Source: Tsukamurella tyrosinosolvens (GTDB taxonomy: Bacteria > Actinomycetota > Actinomycetes > Mycobacteriales > Mycobacteriaceae). Taken from it: DNA of 64,000 bases. The translations under genes were made by a program, and so were the position numbers. The stretch covers positions 744,001 to 808,000 of the forward strand of contig NZ_FNSA01000003.1 in assembly GCF_900104775.1 (NCBI RefSeq), in the 5' to 3' direction. Positions 33,018-41,580 of this stretch are shown one piece after another. Positions within the stretch are counted from its first letter, which is position 1; the number at the start of each line of letters is the position of its first letter. The notes beneath the pieces were generated by a model. That model was not told where the DNA came from. It saw only the letters and a list, made by a program, of their open reading frames with translations, and ran no database searches.

Positions 33018-34061
33018 ATGCTCCACTCGCTCTATCCCACGGACGATCCCGCTCTGCGCCGGAGCGTGGCGCGGGCCGCCGCCCGTGCCGGACGGCCGCT
33101 CGTCTTCACCTCCCTCCACATCCCCGAGAGTTCGGGACTGCGGGCCTTCGGCGCGGAGCTCGCGGGCCTGCACCGCGAGCTCGGCATCGAGTTCTGCGCC
33201 GACGTCTCACCGAAGGCCCTCGCGCTGCTCGGGGTGGACCTCGCGGGGCTGGGGATGCTCCGGGACTGGGGCGTCACGACGGTCCGCATCGACTTCGGCT
33301 TCGCACCGGAGGAGGTGCGCGCCATCGCGGCCGCGGGCCCCTTCCGGATCGCGGTCAACGCCAGCACGGTGACGCCGGACGACCTGGACGGGCTCGCCGG
33401 GCTCGACCTGATCGGCTGGCACAACTACTACCCGCGACCGGAGACCGGCCTCACCGAGGAGTTCTACACCGGCCAGAATGCTCTTCTGCGCGGGCGGGGG
33501 CACGACGTGGTGACGTTCATCCCGGGGGAGCGCGACTTCCGCGCGCCGCTGCACCTCGGGCTGCCGACGCTCGAATCGCACCGGCACGCCAACGCCTACG
33601 TCAATCACGCGCGGGCGCTGGCCGCCTGCCCGGACACCGCAGTGGCCTGCGCGGAGGGGACGGTGCTGCCGCAGCACGAGGAGTGGATCGAACGACGCGA
33701 GCGGCACGGCGAGATCGTGGTGCCGCTCGCCTCGGTCCCCGGGGCGATGCGGCACCTGCTCGACGCGCCGCTGCGCCTCCGGCCGGAAGGCGCCGCGGCC
33801 TCGCACCGCATCGAGGGCACGCGCGGCGGGGCGATCCCGCCGGACGCGGTCAACGGGACGCGGCGCGCACGGGGCAGCCTGCAGGTGGACGTCGCGTCCA
33901 TGGGGCGATACGGCGGCGAGGTCCACCTGATGCGCGCCGACCTCCCGCTGACCGCCGCGCAGGTCCGGGTCGGCGAGATCGCCGGACCCTACGTCGATCT
34001 CGTCGACCTGCTGCGGCCCGGACAGGCGGTCCGCTTCGTCATCGATCCCGCGGCGGGGTGA
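33018..34061 (+). CDS. mupG: MupG-family 6-phospho-N-acetylmuramidase
   Basis: The 347-residue protein has the DUF871 TIM-barrel pattern: FTSLHIPES near residue 30, CADVSPKALALLG, RIDFGFAPEE, NASTVTPDD, WHNYYPRPETGL and FIPGERDFRAPL, then a C-terminal beta domain. MupG enzymes cleave MurNAc-6-P-GlcNAc, delivering MurNAc-6-P to MurQ. It follows murP by 21 nt. Its last 23 bases overlap, in antisense, the end of the DUF418 gene. Confidence 0.9.
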   Translation: MLHSLYPTDDPALRRSVARAAARAGRPLVFTSLHIPESSGLRAFGAELAGLHRELGIEFCADVSPKALALLGVDLAGLGMLRDWGVTTVRIDFGFAPEEVRAIAAAGPFRIAVNASTVTPDDLDGLAGLDLIGWHNYYPRPETGLTEEFYTGQNALLRGRGHDVVTFIPGERDFRAPLHLGLPTLESHRHANAYVNHARALAACPDTAVACAEGTVLPQHEEWIERRERHGEIVVPLASVPGAMRHLLDAPLRLRPEGAAASHRIEGTRGGAIPPDAVNGTRRARGSLQVDVASMGRYGGEVHLMRADLPLTAAQVRVGEIAGPYVDLVDLLRPGQAVRFVIDPAAG

Positions 34062-35289
34062 CCGCGGCGGCCCGTGGATAGGCGAGGCGGCGCAGCAGCC
34101 GCTCCGCCGGCCCGCGTCGGCCTGCGCGCTCCAGCCGCACCGCGATCGCGACGGTGGCCGCCCAGACGGCGATCGCCAGCAGCGTCGCAGACCAGCTTGA
34201 GAGGTGCCGGCCGACACCCAGTCCCCACGCCGCGAGGAGCGGCGAGAAGACGACCGACTGCGCGAGGTACCCGCTCATCGACCGCTTGCCCAGCGCCTGC
34301 ACCGCGGTGGCGAACGTCCCGGCACCGGTGCGTTCCAGGCGCACCGCGAGCAGCCCGAAGACCGCCACGTACCCGACGCCGCCGAACAGTCCACCCAGCG
34401 TGTGCAGCGGCAGCAGCCCCCAGTCCGCGTCGCGCCCGATCGCGAGGACGCCCAGGTTCTGCAGCGCGAGCAGCACTCCCGTGCCCCAGCCGATCGCGAT
34501 CCCGACCACGGCGCACCGTCGGAGCAGCGCGACGTGCGCCGACGGCGCGTCCAGGACCCGGTGCCGGGCGGCGAGCATGCCGAGCAGGACCGCGGCGGGG
34601 ACGATCAGCCCGAGAACCACCGTCGGCAGCATCGTCCCGGCCCACGTCGTGATGCGCTCGGCCATCGCGTCCCAGTACCCGGGGATCGCGTTGGCATCCG
34701 TGAGGTGCGGGGTCGGGGTCCCGGTGTCGGCGTCGGCGAGGGCCCGCGCGCCCAGGAGGGTGAGCGCCGAGAACGCGGCGGACACCAGGACCAGGATCCC
34801 GGCCCAGATCGCGAGGGTCCGGTCCGATCGCCGGAGGAACAGCCACACCAGGACGAGCCCCGTGATCGCGTAGGCGCCGAGGATGTCGCCGTACCAGAGC
34901 AGCGCGGCGTGGACGAAGCCGAACGCCAGCATCCACCAGTGCCGGCGCCGCAGGATCCGGCGCGCGACGCCGGGCTCGGTGCCCGCTGCGATCTGGCGCG
35001 TGTACAGCTGGACGATGCCGTAGCCGAAGAGGAAGGCGAACATCGGGTACACGCGGCTGTCGATGCCGGTGATCGCAACGGTCTGCACGATGCGGTCGGC
35101 GACGGAACCGTCGGCGCTGTGCGCACCGGTACCCGTCGCCCGGCCCCAGAGGAAGAACGGCGCGTTCGCGACGGCGATCAGCACGAGCATGATGCCGCGG
35201 GCCAGGTCGGGCGCGATGCTGCGGCGGCCGTGGATCGGCGTCGGCGCCGCGACGGAGGAAGGCGTTTCGGCGCCCGGCGTGGAGGTCAT
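34039..35289 (-). CDS. DUF418 membrane protein
   Basis: The 416-residue polytopic membrane protein has about ten hydrophobic segments. The N-terminal APDLARGIMLVLIAVANAP and the C-terminal GKRSMSGYLAQSVVFSPLL are the marks of DUF418, related to membrane acyltransferases. Its function is unproven. TAGGTT lies 6 nt before the ATG at 35289, and a MerR gene is divergent across a shared promoter region, so MerR may control it. Confidence 0.87.
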   Translation of the reverse strand: MTSTPGAETPSSVAAPTPIHGRRSIAPDLARGIMLVLIAVANAPFFLWGRATGTGAHSADGSVADRIVQTVAITGIDSRVYPMFAFLFGYGIVQLYTRQIAAGTEPGVARRILRRRHWWMLAFGFVHAALLWYGDILGAYAITGLVLVWLFLRRSDRTLAIWAGILVLVSAAFSALTLLGARALADADTGTPTPHLTDANAIPGYWDAMAERITTWAGTMLPTVVLGLIVPAAVLLGMLAARHRVLDAPSAHVALLRRCAVVGIAIGWGTGVLLALQNLGVLAIGRDADWGLLPLHTLGGLFGGVGYVAVFGLLAVRLERTGAGTFATAVQALGKRSMSGYLAQSVVFSPLLAAWGLGVGRHLSSWSATLLAIAVWAATVAIAVRLERAGRRGPAERLLRRLAYPRAAAVTPPRDR

Positions 35290-35295
35290 GCGCAG

Positions 35296-35336
35296 AACCT
35301 AAGGTGTGCCCCAAGGGCAGGGTCAAGACGTAGGCT
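35296..35336. promoter_or_regulatory. Divergent leaderless promoters with a MerR-type operator
   Basis: TAGGTT (35296-35301, minus) and TAGGCT (35331-35336, plus) each lie 6 nt before their start codons at 35289 and 35343. Between them TGCCC-CAA-GGGCA at 35307-35319 is a perfect 5-3-5 inverted repeat, placed where a MerR dimer could act on both promoters. Confidence 0.6.
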
Positions 35337-35342
35337 CGGCGC

Positions 35343-36047
35343 ATGCCCTGGAGCACGCGAGAGCTGGCCGAGCTGGCCGGAACGACGGTCAAGGCCGTCC
35401 GGCACTATCACGAGATCGGCCTGCTCGACGAGCCCGAACGCCTGTCCAACGGCTACAAGCAGTACGGCGTCGCGCACCTCGTGCGGCTGCTGCGGATCAC
35501 GCGCCTCAAGGAACTCGGCGTCCCGCTCGCGGCGATGCGCACCGACGCCGCGGAGGACCTGCCGACCGCGATCCGCGCGCTCGACGGCGAACTCGCGGAG
35601 CGGATCACCCGGCTGCAGCGCACCCGGGCGGAGCTCGCGACGGCGCTGGAACACAACGCCCCGCTCGACACCCCGGCGGCCTTCCACGCCGTGGCCGAGT
35701 CCTTCTCCGACCGCGACCGCGCCCTCGCGACGGTGCTCGGCGGCGTCTTCGACGACGCCGCCCTCGGCGACCTCAGCGCGCTCATGGCGGAGTCCACCGA
35801 CGCCGACGAGCTCTTCGATGCGCTGCCGCCCGACGCTGACGCCGCGGCGATCGAGGACCTGGCGGGCCGGCTGGCGGCGACGATCCGCGAGCAGCACGCG
35901 CGGTTCCCGTGGATGGCCGACCCGAACGCGGTGTCGGTCCGCGGGCGGAACGCCGCGGAGCGGGCCCTGGGCGCCGCGTTCCTCGAGTTGTACAACCCGG
36001 CGCAGATGCGCGTCCTGGCCCGGGCCGCGGCGCTGCTGGACGAGTGA
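35343..36047 (+). CDS. MerR-family regulator
   Basis: The 234-residue protein has an N-terminal MerR HTH (STRELAELAGTTVKAVRHYHEIGLL), a winged region with NGYKQYGVAHLVRLLRI, a dimerisation helix (about 75-110), and a C-terminal domain of about 120 residues without metal-binding cysteines. It therefore probably senses an organic compound. It is divergent from the DUF418 gene and leaderless. Confidence 0.86.
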   Translation: MPWSTRELAELAGTTVKAVRHYHEIGLLDEPERLSNGYKQYGVAHLVRLLRITRLKELGVPLAAMRTDAAEDLPTAIRALDGELAERITRLQRTRAELATALEHNAPLDTPAAFHAVAESFSDRDRALATVLGGVFDDAALGDLSALMAESTDADELFDALPPDADAAAIEDLAGRLAATIREQHARFPWMADPNAVSVRGRNAAERALGAAFLELYNPAQMRVLARAAALLDE

Positions 36048-36056
36048 CGCGCGCGG

Positions 36057-36782
36057 CTACGGCGCGTCGGCGGTCTCCGTGACCGTCATCTGCACCTGGT
36101 AGCGGTCGGAGCGGTACCAGGAGTAGCTGTGCTCGACGCGGGTGGCGCCGGCGAAGGCGACGCGGTCGAAGGCGAGCAGCGGTGTGCCCGACGGGACGCC
36201 GAGCACGCGGGCCAGTTCGCCGTCGGAGGAGATGGCGCCGATGGACTGCTCGGCCCGGTCGATCGTCTGCCCGTACTCGGTGCGCAGCAGCGTGTAGATC
36301 GACTGCGTCAGGTCGTGCGCGTCGAGGCCGGGCGCGATCGCCTGCGGGTACCAGGCGTCGTCGACGGAGATCGGCACGCCGTCGGCGAGGCGCAGCCGCT
36401 TGACGTGGTAGGCCTTGTCGGCCGCGCGGATCTGCAGGGCCGAGGTGGTCGACGGTGGCGGCACGCGCAGTTCGGTCTGCAGGACCACGGTCGACGGGTT
36501 GCGGCCGAGCCGGCGCATGTCCTCGTGGAAGGACGCGAGGTGCAGCCGCGACCGCGCGGGCCGGTCCGCGACGAACGTGCCCTTACCGCGGATCCGCACC
36601 AGCGTGCCCTCGGCGACGAGCTGCCGTAGCGCCTCGCGCACCGTGATCCGCGAGACGCCGTACTCCTCGCACAACTGGCGCTCGCTCGGAAGCGCGGCGC
36701 CGGGCTCGAGCCCATCGGTGCAGCGCTGCTCGAGGAGCGCCCGGAGTTGCTCGTGTTTCGGAATCGGGCCGTCCGAGATCAT
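36057..36782 (-). CDS. GntR/UTRA regulator, DasR/NagR-like
   Basis: The 241-residue protein has an N-terminal wHTH (LPSERQLCEEYGVSRITVRE and GTFVADRP) and a C-terminal UTRA ligand domain (about 85-235, ending with HSYSWYRSDRYQVQM). DasR/NagR proteins bind GlcN-6-P or GlcNAc-6-P and control GlcNAc PTS genes. The assignment is supported by a dre-like palindrome just upstream and a matching site between the PTS genes at 26585. CAAGAT lies 6 nt before the ATG. Confidence 0.85.
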   Translation of the reverse strand: MISDGPIPKHEQLRALLEQRCTDGLEPGAALPSERQLCEEYGVSRITVREALRQLVAEGTLVRIRGKGTFVADRPARSRLHLASFHEDMRRLGRNPSTVVLQTELRVPPPSTTSALQIRAADKAYHVKRLRLADGVPISVDDAWYPQAIAPGLDAHDLTQSIYTLLRTEYGQTIDRAEQSIGAISSDGELARVLGVPSGTPLLAFDRVAFAGATRVEHSYSWYRSDRYQVQMTVTETADAP

Positions 36783-36798
36783 GACTGCATCTTGTCAC

Positions 36799-36815
36799 AC
36801 CAGGTCATGACCAGT
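36799..36815. promoter_or_regulatory. DasR-like operator upstream of its own gene
   Basis: The site has the perfect 10-bp palindrome GGTCATGACC (36803-36812) and reads ACTGGTCATGACCTGGT on the minus strand, close to the dre consensus. Its position 17-33 bp before the GntR gene indicates autoregulation. Confidence 0.6.
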
Positions 36816-36818
36816 GGG

Positions 36819-37412
36819 CTATCGGACGCCGGAGGCGCGGAACTGCACGCTGATCCGCGGCCCGGCGTGCGGCACCTTGGGCACCGCGTGCTCCCAGGTG
36901 CGCTGCGCGGAGCCGCCCATGGCCAGCAGGTCGCCGTGGCCCACCGTCAACCTGGTGGACGCGCCGCCGCCGCGCGGGCGCATCAGGAAGGGGCGGGTGG
37001 CGCCGAGGGAGACGATGGCGACGATCGTGTCGTGCGTGCCGCCCCGGCCGATCGTGTCACCGTGCCAGGCCACGGAGTCCGCGCCGTCCCGGTACAGGCA
37101 CAGGCCCACGGAGGTGAAGGGCTCGCGCAGGTCCGGCCAGTACAGCTCCGTGAGCTCGGCCATCGCCGCGCCCAGTGCCGGGTGGGGGAGGGCGGCCCCG
37201 TCGCCGTAGTAGCGCAGGAGCCGGGGCACGGGCAGCGTCCGCTCGTACATGCGGCGGCGCTCCTCGACCCACGGCACGTCGCGCTGCAGCGCGAGGAAAA
37301 GCTCGTCCGCGCCGGACTGCCAGCCGGCGCGCACGTCGAGCCACGCACCGTCGGACAGTTCCCGGCGGTGCGGGGCCAGCGGTGCGGCGTCGTCGAACAG
37401 CGAATCCTGCAT
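36819..37412 (-). CDS. AlkB-like 2-oxoglutarate/Fe(II) dioxygenase
   Basis: The 197-residue protein shows the AlkB iron-binding HxD in VAWHGDTIGR, a second histidine in WEHAVPKV, and the 2-oxoglutarate arginines in GPRISVQFR. RYYGDGAALPHPALG is a nucleotide-recognition-type segment. It probably repairs alkylated bases in DNA or RNA. TAACGT lies 8 nt before the ATG at 37412. Confidence 0.87.
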   Translation of the reverse strand: MQDSLFDDAAPLAPHRRELSDGAWLDVRAGWQSGADELFLALQRDVPWVEERRRMYERTLPVPRLLRYYGDGAALPHPALGAAMAELTELYWPDLREPFTSVGLCLYRDGADSVAWHGDTIGRGGTHDTIVAIVSLGATRPFLMRPRGGGASTRLTVGHGDLLAMGGSAQRTWEHAVPKVPHAGPRISVQFRASGVR

Positions 37413-37420
37413 CGCCCGCG

Positions 37421-37426
37421 ACGTTA
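37421..37426 (-). promoter_or_regulatory. -10 element TAACGT before the AlkB-like gene
   Basis: TAACGT on the minus strand is 8 nt before the ATG, with no ribosome binding site, so a leaderless or near-leaderless mRNA is likely. Confidence 0.45.
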
Positions 37427-37460
37427 CGACGACCGACTGACACGTTCCGCGCGACCTCCG

Positions 37461-37466
37461 TAGGGT
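37461..37466 (+). promoter_or_regulatory. -10 element TAGGGT, leaderless
   Basis: TAGGGT lies exactly 6 nt before the GTG at 37473. Confidence 0.55.
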
Positions 37467-37472
37467 TGAGGG

Positions 37473-38459
37473 GTGCGATTCGGACTCTTCCTCCCGCAAG
37501 GCTGGCGTTTCGACCTCGTCGGCATCGACCCGGCGGACCACTGGTCCGTCATGAACGGCCTGGCCCAGCGCGCCGACACCGGCCCGTGGGACTCGGTGTG
37601 GGTGTACGACCACTTCCACACCACCCCGGTCCCGAGCCGCGAGGCCACCCACGAGGCGTGGACCCTGATGTCGGCGCTCGCCGCGACGACGAACAGGGTC
37701 AAGCTCGGCCAGATGTGCACGGCGATGAGTTACCGCAACCCCGCCTACCTGGCGAAGGTCGCCGCCACCGTCGACCTGATCTCCGGCGGCCGCACGCAGA
37801 TGGGCATCGGCGGCGGCTGGTACGAGCACGAATGGCGGGCCTACGGCTACGGCTTCCCGTCGGCGGGGGAGCGGCTCGGCCGCCTCGACGAGGGCATCCA
37901 GATCCTGCGGCAGGCGTGGACCGAGGGCTCGGCCACGCTCGACGGGAAGTACTACCAGGTCGACGGTGCCGTCTGCGAGCCCCGGCCGCTCCAGGACGGC
38001 GGCATCCCGCTGTGGGTCGCGGGCGGCGGCGAGAAGAAGACGCTGCGGATCGCGGCGCAGTACGCGCAGTACACCAACTTCGACGGCACCTTCGAGGGCT
38101 TCGCCCACAAGTCCGAGGTGCTGCGGAAGCACTGCGCGGACGTGGGCACCGACTTCGATGCGATCACCCGCTCCGCCAACTACAACATCACGATCGGCGA
38201 GGCCGCCCGCGACGTGCAGACCCGGCTCGACGAGACCCGCAACCGGCTGCTCGAGCACGTGCCGGAGGCGGCGGTCGACGCCGAGATGGGCGCCTACCTG
38301 GGCATGCCCGGCGTGGGCACGCCCGGCGACATCGTGGCCAACCTCAAGCGCCTCGAGGCCGAGGGGATGACCTACGCGATCTGCTACTTCCCCGAGATCG
38401 CCTACGACACGTCGGGACTCGAGCTGTTCGAGCGCGAGGTCATCCCCGCGTTCGCCTAG
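37473..38459 (+). CDS. LLM-class F420-dependent oxidoreductase
   Basis: The 328-residue TIM-barrel protein belongs to the luciferase-like monooxygenase class that uses F420 in actinomycetes. Visible motifs are MRFGLFLPQGWRFDL, WVYDHFHT, RVKLGQMCTAMSYRNPAYLAK and the GRTQMGIGGGWYEHEW cofactor region. The GTG start is supported by the TAGGGT element. Its last four bases overlap the end of dapC. The substrate is unknown. Confidence 0.88.
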   Translation: MRFGLFLPQGWRFDLVGIDPADHWSVMNGLAQRADTGPWDSVWVYDHFHTTPVPSREATHEAWTLMSALAATTNRVKLGQMCTAMSYRNPAYLAKVAATVDLISGGRTQMGIGGGWYEHEWRAYGYGFPSAGERLGRLDEGIQILRQAWTEGSATLDGKYYQVDGAVCEPRPLQDGGIPLWVAGGGEKKTLRIAAQYAQYTNFDGTFEGFAHKSEVLRKHCADVGTDFDAITRSANYNITIGEAARDVQTRLDETRNRLLEHVPEAAVDAEMGAYLGMPGVGTPGDIVANLKRLEAEGMTYAICYFPEIAYDTSGLELFEREVIPAFA

Positions 38460-39628
38460 CCGCCGGCGCCGGGGGCGAGCGCGCGGAGCCGCTGCGCGCC
38501 CTCGGTGAGCACGTGCTCGCGCTTGGCGAAAGCGAAGCGCAGCAGGTGTCCCCAGCGCTGTTGGTCGTCGGCGAGCGCGCTCACCGGCACCGCCGCGACC
38601 CCGATCCGTGCGGGCATCTCCCGGCAGAGGGCGCCGGCGTCCTCGAAGCCGAGGCCGCGCGCGTCGGCGACCACGAAATAGGTGCCCTCCGAAGGGTGTA
38701 CCGTGAACCCGGTGTCGCGCAGCGCATCCGTGAGCAGGTCCCGGTTGTCCTGCAGCGCGGGTGCGAGCTTCTCGAGCCAGGAGGACTCGTTGTCCAGGGC
38801 GTGCGCGACGGCGTGCTGCAGCGGCGTCGCGCCCGTGAAGGTGAGCCACTGCTTCGCGGAGCGGCACGCGTCGGCCAGCTCGCGCGGCGCGGTGATCCAG
38901 CCGACCTTCCAGCCGGTGACGTTGAACGCCTTGGCGGCGCCGGAGATCCGGACGGTGCGCTCGCGCATCCCGTCGAAGGCGGCGAGCGGGCGGTGCACGC
39001 GGCCGTCGAAGAGCAGGTACTCGTAGACCTCGTCGGTGAAGCAGAGTAGGTCGCGCTCCACGCACACGTCGGCGATGAGCTGCAGGTCCGCGTCCGAGAG
39101 GACCGTGCCGGTGGGGTTGTGCGGCGAGTTCACGATGATCGCCGCCGTCCGCTCGGTGACCGCGGCGCGCAGCAGGTCGGGGTCGAGGGCGTACCGCCCG
39201 CCGTCCTCGACGAGCGGCACGACGACGCGGTGCGCGCCCGCCATCGCCACCGTTGCGGCGTAGGAGTCGTAGAAGGGCTCGATGAGGATCACCTCGCGGC
39301 CGGGCTCGACGAGGCCCAGCACCGCCGCAGCGATCCCCTCGGAGGCGCCGACGGTGACCAGTACCTCGCCGTCGGGGTCGTAGTGCAGGCCGTACTCGCG
39401 CTCCACCTGCGCGGACACCGCGCGGCGCAGCTCGGGCAGGCCGTCGCCCGGCGGGTACTGGTTCAGACCGCCGTCGATGGCGTCCTTCGCGACCTGCAGC
39501 ATGCCCGCCGGCCCGTCGGTGTCCGGGAAGCCCTGCCCCAGGTTGACGGCGCCGGTCTCGGCGGCGAGCGTCGAGATCTCCGCGAAGATCGTCGACGTGA
39601 ACGGCTGGAGGCGTCGGACGGTGCGCAT
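38456..39628 (-). CDS. dapC: PLP aminotransferase, DapC-like
   Basis: The 390-residue fold-type I aminotransferase starts RRLQPFTSTIFAEISTLA and contains VNLGQGFPDTDGP, NSPHNPTGTV, FTDEVYEYLLFDG and the PLP lysine in SGAAKAFNVTGWKVGW. The sequence closely resembles Mycobacterium Rv0858c, annotated as N-succinyldiaminopimelate aminotransferase of lysine biosynthesis. Methionine or kynurenine aminotransferase activity is a possible alternative in this subgroup. TAGGCT lies 6 nt before the ATG. Confidence 0.85.
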   Translation of the reverse strand: MRTVRRLQPFTSTIFAEISTLAAETGAVNLGQGFPDTDGPAGMLQVAKDAIDGGLNQYPPGDGLPELRRAVSAQVEREYGLHYDPDGEVLVTVGASEGIAAAVLGLVEPGREVILIEPFYDSYAATVAMAGAHRVVVPLVEDGGRYALDPDLLRAAVTERTAAIIVNSPHNPTGTVLSDADLQLIADVCVERDLLCFTDEVYEYLLFDGRVHRPLAAFDGMRERTVRISGAAKAFNVTGWKVGWITAPRELADACRSAKQWLTFTGATPLQHAVAHALDNESSWLEKLAPALQDNRDLLTDALRDTGFTVHPSEGTYFVVADARGLGFEDAGALCREMPARIGVAAVPVSALADDQQRWGHLLRFAFAKREHVLTEGAQRLRALAPGAGG

Positions 39629-39634
39629 GTCCGC

Positions 39635-39660
39635 AGCCTAGTGGCCCGCGCGGCTACCGT
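39635..39660. promoter_or_regulatory. Back-to-back leaderless promoters in a 38-bp gap
   Basis: TAGGCT (39635-39640, minus) and TACCGT (39655-39660, plus) each lie 6 nt before the start codons at 39628 and 39667. The two -10 elements are only 14 bp apart, so the polymerase footprints overlap and the promoters should exclude each other. Confidence 0.55.
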
Positions 39661-39666
39661 GGGGGC

Positions 39667-40974
39667 ATGACCTCCGCCGTCGTCGTCGGATCCGGCCCCA
39701 ACGGGCTCACCGCCGCCGCGTCCCTGGCCCGCGCGGGCCTCGACGTGACGGTGCTCGAGGCGTCGACCACCCTCGGCGGCGCGTGCCGCTCCGACTCGCT
39801 GCGCGGCACCGTCGTGGACCGGTTCTCGACGGGGCACCCCCTCGCGTACGCCTCGCCCGCGCTACGGGACGTGGGCGTCGAGATCGACTGGGGCACGGCG
39901 GAGATCGACGTGGCGCACCCGCTGTCGCCGGACTCGGAGGATGTCGTCGGCACCCTGGCCGACGTGCCGGACTGCGGGCCGGACGTCATGCCGGTCTTCT
40001 TCGGCCCCATGACGGACGTACCGCGGCACCCCGTTGCCGCGACGCGGTGGGGACCGAGGTTCCTTCTACCAGCGGCGGTCACCGCGGCCGCGCTCGGGCG
40101 GACCGGCGGCGCCGTCTTCGCCGGGGTCGCGGCGCATTCCATCTCGCCGCAGCACCTGCCGATGACGTCGTCGATCGGATACCTGCTCTCCGGCGTACGG
40201 CCGTGGCCGGTGCCGATCGGCGGCTCCCAGCGCATCTCGGACGCGCTCGCCGCCCTCGTCGTGGCGCACGGCGGGACGATCCGGACAGGGGAGCGGGTGA
40301 CCGCCCTGCCCGACGCGGACCTCGTCGTCCTCGACACCGGCCTGCCCGCGGCGCGGGACCTGCTCGGCGACGGCGCGCCCGGGTGGCTGCGGCGCCGCGC
40401 CCGGCAGTGGCGGTTCGGTCCCGCGGCCTTCAAGGTCGACCTGGTGCTCGACCGCGGGATCCCCTGGGTGCACGAGGAACTGCGACGGTCCGCCTTCGTC
40501 CACCTGGGCGGCACGGCGCGGGAGATCGCGCACAAGGAGCTCATGGTGAACCGCGGCCGGATGCCCGAGCGGCCCGTGATCATCCTCTCGCAGCAGTATC
40601 TCGCCGACCCGTCGCGGTGCCACGGCGATCTCGTGCCCGTCTCGATGTACGCGCACTGCCCCAACGGTTTCCCGGGCGACCTCACGGAGTCGATCGTCGC
40701 CGAGGTCGAGCGGCACGCGCCCGGCGTGCGGGAGCGGATCGCCCTGACGCGGTCGGTCGGGCCGGCGACCCTGCAGGCGGGGAACGCCAACCTCGTCGGC
40801 GGCGACATCGCCGCCGGTGCCGCCCTGCCTGCGCAACTGGTGCGCCGGCCGAAGATCGTGGATCCCTATCGCCTCACCGACCGCGTCTTCCTGTGCTCGT
40901 CCGCCGCCGGCGCGCCCGGCGTGCACGGCATGGTCGGCTGGCACGCCGCGGAATCCGCGCTGCGGTCGCTCTGA
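39667..40974 (+). CDS. FAD-dependent oxidoreductase, phytoene-desaturase-like
   Basis: The 435-residue flavoprotein starts with the FAD motif VVVGSGPNGLTAAASLARAG followed by VLEASTTLGGACRS. It ends with VFLCSSAAGAPGVHGMVGWHAA, the pattern of carotenoid-desaturase-like (CrtI/RetSat-type) oxidoreductases. It is about 80 residues shorter than typical members, mainly in the middle. The substrate is not known. It is convergent with a TetR gene. Confidence 0.85.
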   Translation: MTSAVVVGSGPNGLTAAASLARAGLDVTVLEASTTLGGACRSDSLRGTVVDRFSTGHPLAYASPALRDVGVEIDWGTAEIDVAHPLSPDSEDVVGTLADVPDCGPDVMPVFFGPMTDVPRHPVAATRWGPRFLLPAAVTAAALGRTGGAVFAGVAAHSISPQHLPMTSSIGYLLSGVRPWPVPIGGSQRISDALAALVVAHGGTIRTGERVTALPDADLVVLDTGLPAARDLLGDGAPGWLRRRARQWRFGPAAFKVDLVLDRGIPWVHEELRRSAFVHLGGTAREIAHKELMVNRGRMPERPVIILSQQYLADPSRCHGDLVPVSMYAHCPNGFPGDLTESIVAEVERHAPGVRERIALTRSVGPATLQAGNANLVGGDIAAGAALPAQLVRRPKIVDPYRLTDRVFLCSSAAGAPGVHGMVGWHAAESALRSL

Positions 40975-40978
40975 CCCG

Positions 40979-41548
40979 CTATCTCGGAGGGGTGCCCAGC
41001 GTCGCCGCGACGGCGGCGACCGCCGCGACGACGATCGCCCGGCGCGCCGCGATCGTGTCCCCGGCGGCATCGTCGGGCGAGGCGAGGGAGGTCAGTGCGG
41101 GGGAGGCGGAGGGCCACGCCGTGATCAGGCCCAGTGTGAGCACGAGCGCGTCGACGGCACCGTCGCCGTACCGCGGCCGCAGCGCGTCGACCTTCTCGCG
41201 GTACGTGGTGCCCTCGTCATCGGTGCTCGACGGCCGCTCGAGGTTGGCCCACGTCGAGAGCCTGAGGGTCGAAGGCTCGGCGAGCAGGTAGTCGTACAAC
41301 CGACCCGCGTAGCCGGGGAGGTCGTCGGCGTCGAACCGGACCGCGTCGGCCATGGTGCGAAGGGAATCCACGACGATCAGGTCGAACAGGTCCTCCTTGG
41401 GGCCGAAGTGCACGTAGATCGAGCGCTTGTTGGCGGACGCCTGGTCGGCGATGCGGTCGATCCGTGCTCCGGCCAGCCCGAACTCGGCGAACTCCCGGCG
41501 CGCTGCATCGAGGATCCGCCGCTTCGTCTCCGTGGCGTCGGGTGGCAC
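40979..41548 (-). CDS. TetR-family regulator
   Basis: The 189-residue protein has an N-terminal TetR HTH with GARIDRIADQASANKRSIYVHFGPKE and a C-terminal ligand domain. The start is GTG at 41548. It is divergent from the SDR/HbpS-like pair at 41668, with a 14-bp inverted repeat in the shared region, so it probably represses that pair and itself. Confidence 0.87.
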   Translation of the reverse strand: MPPDATETKRRILDAARREFAEFGLAGARIDRIADQASANKRSIYVHFGPKEDLFDLIVVDSLRTMADAVRFDADDLPGYAGRLYDYLLAEPSTLRLSTWANLERPSSTDDEGTTYREKVDALRPRYGDGAVDALVLTLGLITAWPSASPALTSLASPDDAAGDTIAARRAIVVAAVAAVAATLGTPPR

Positions 41549-41580
41549 AGGAGGAGAGTACCGCTCTGTTCGACCTAAGG

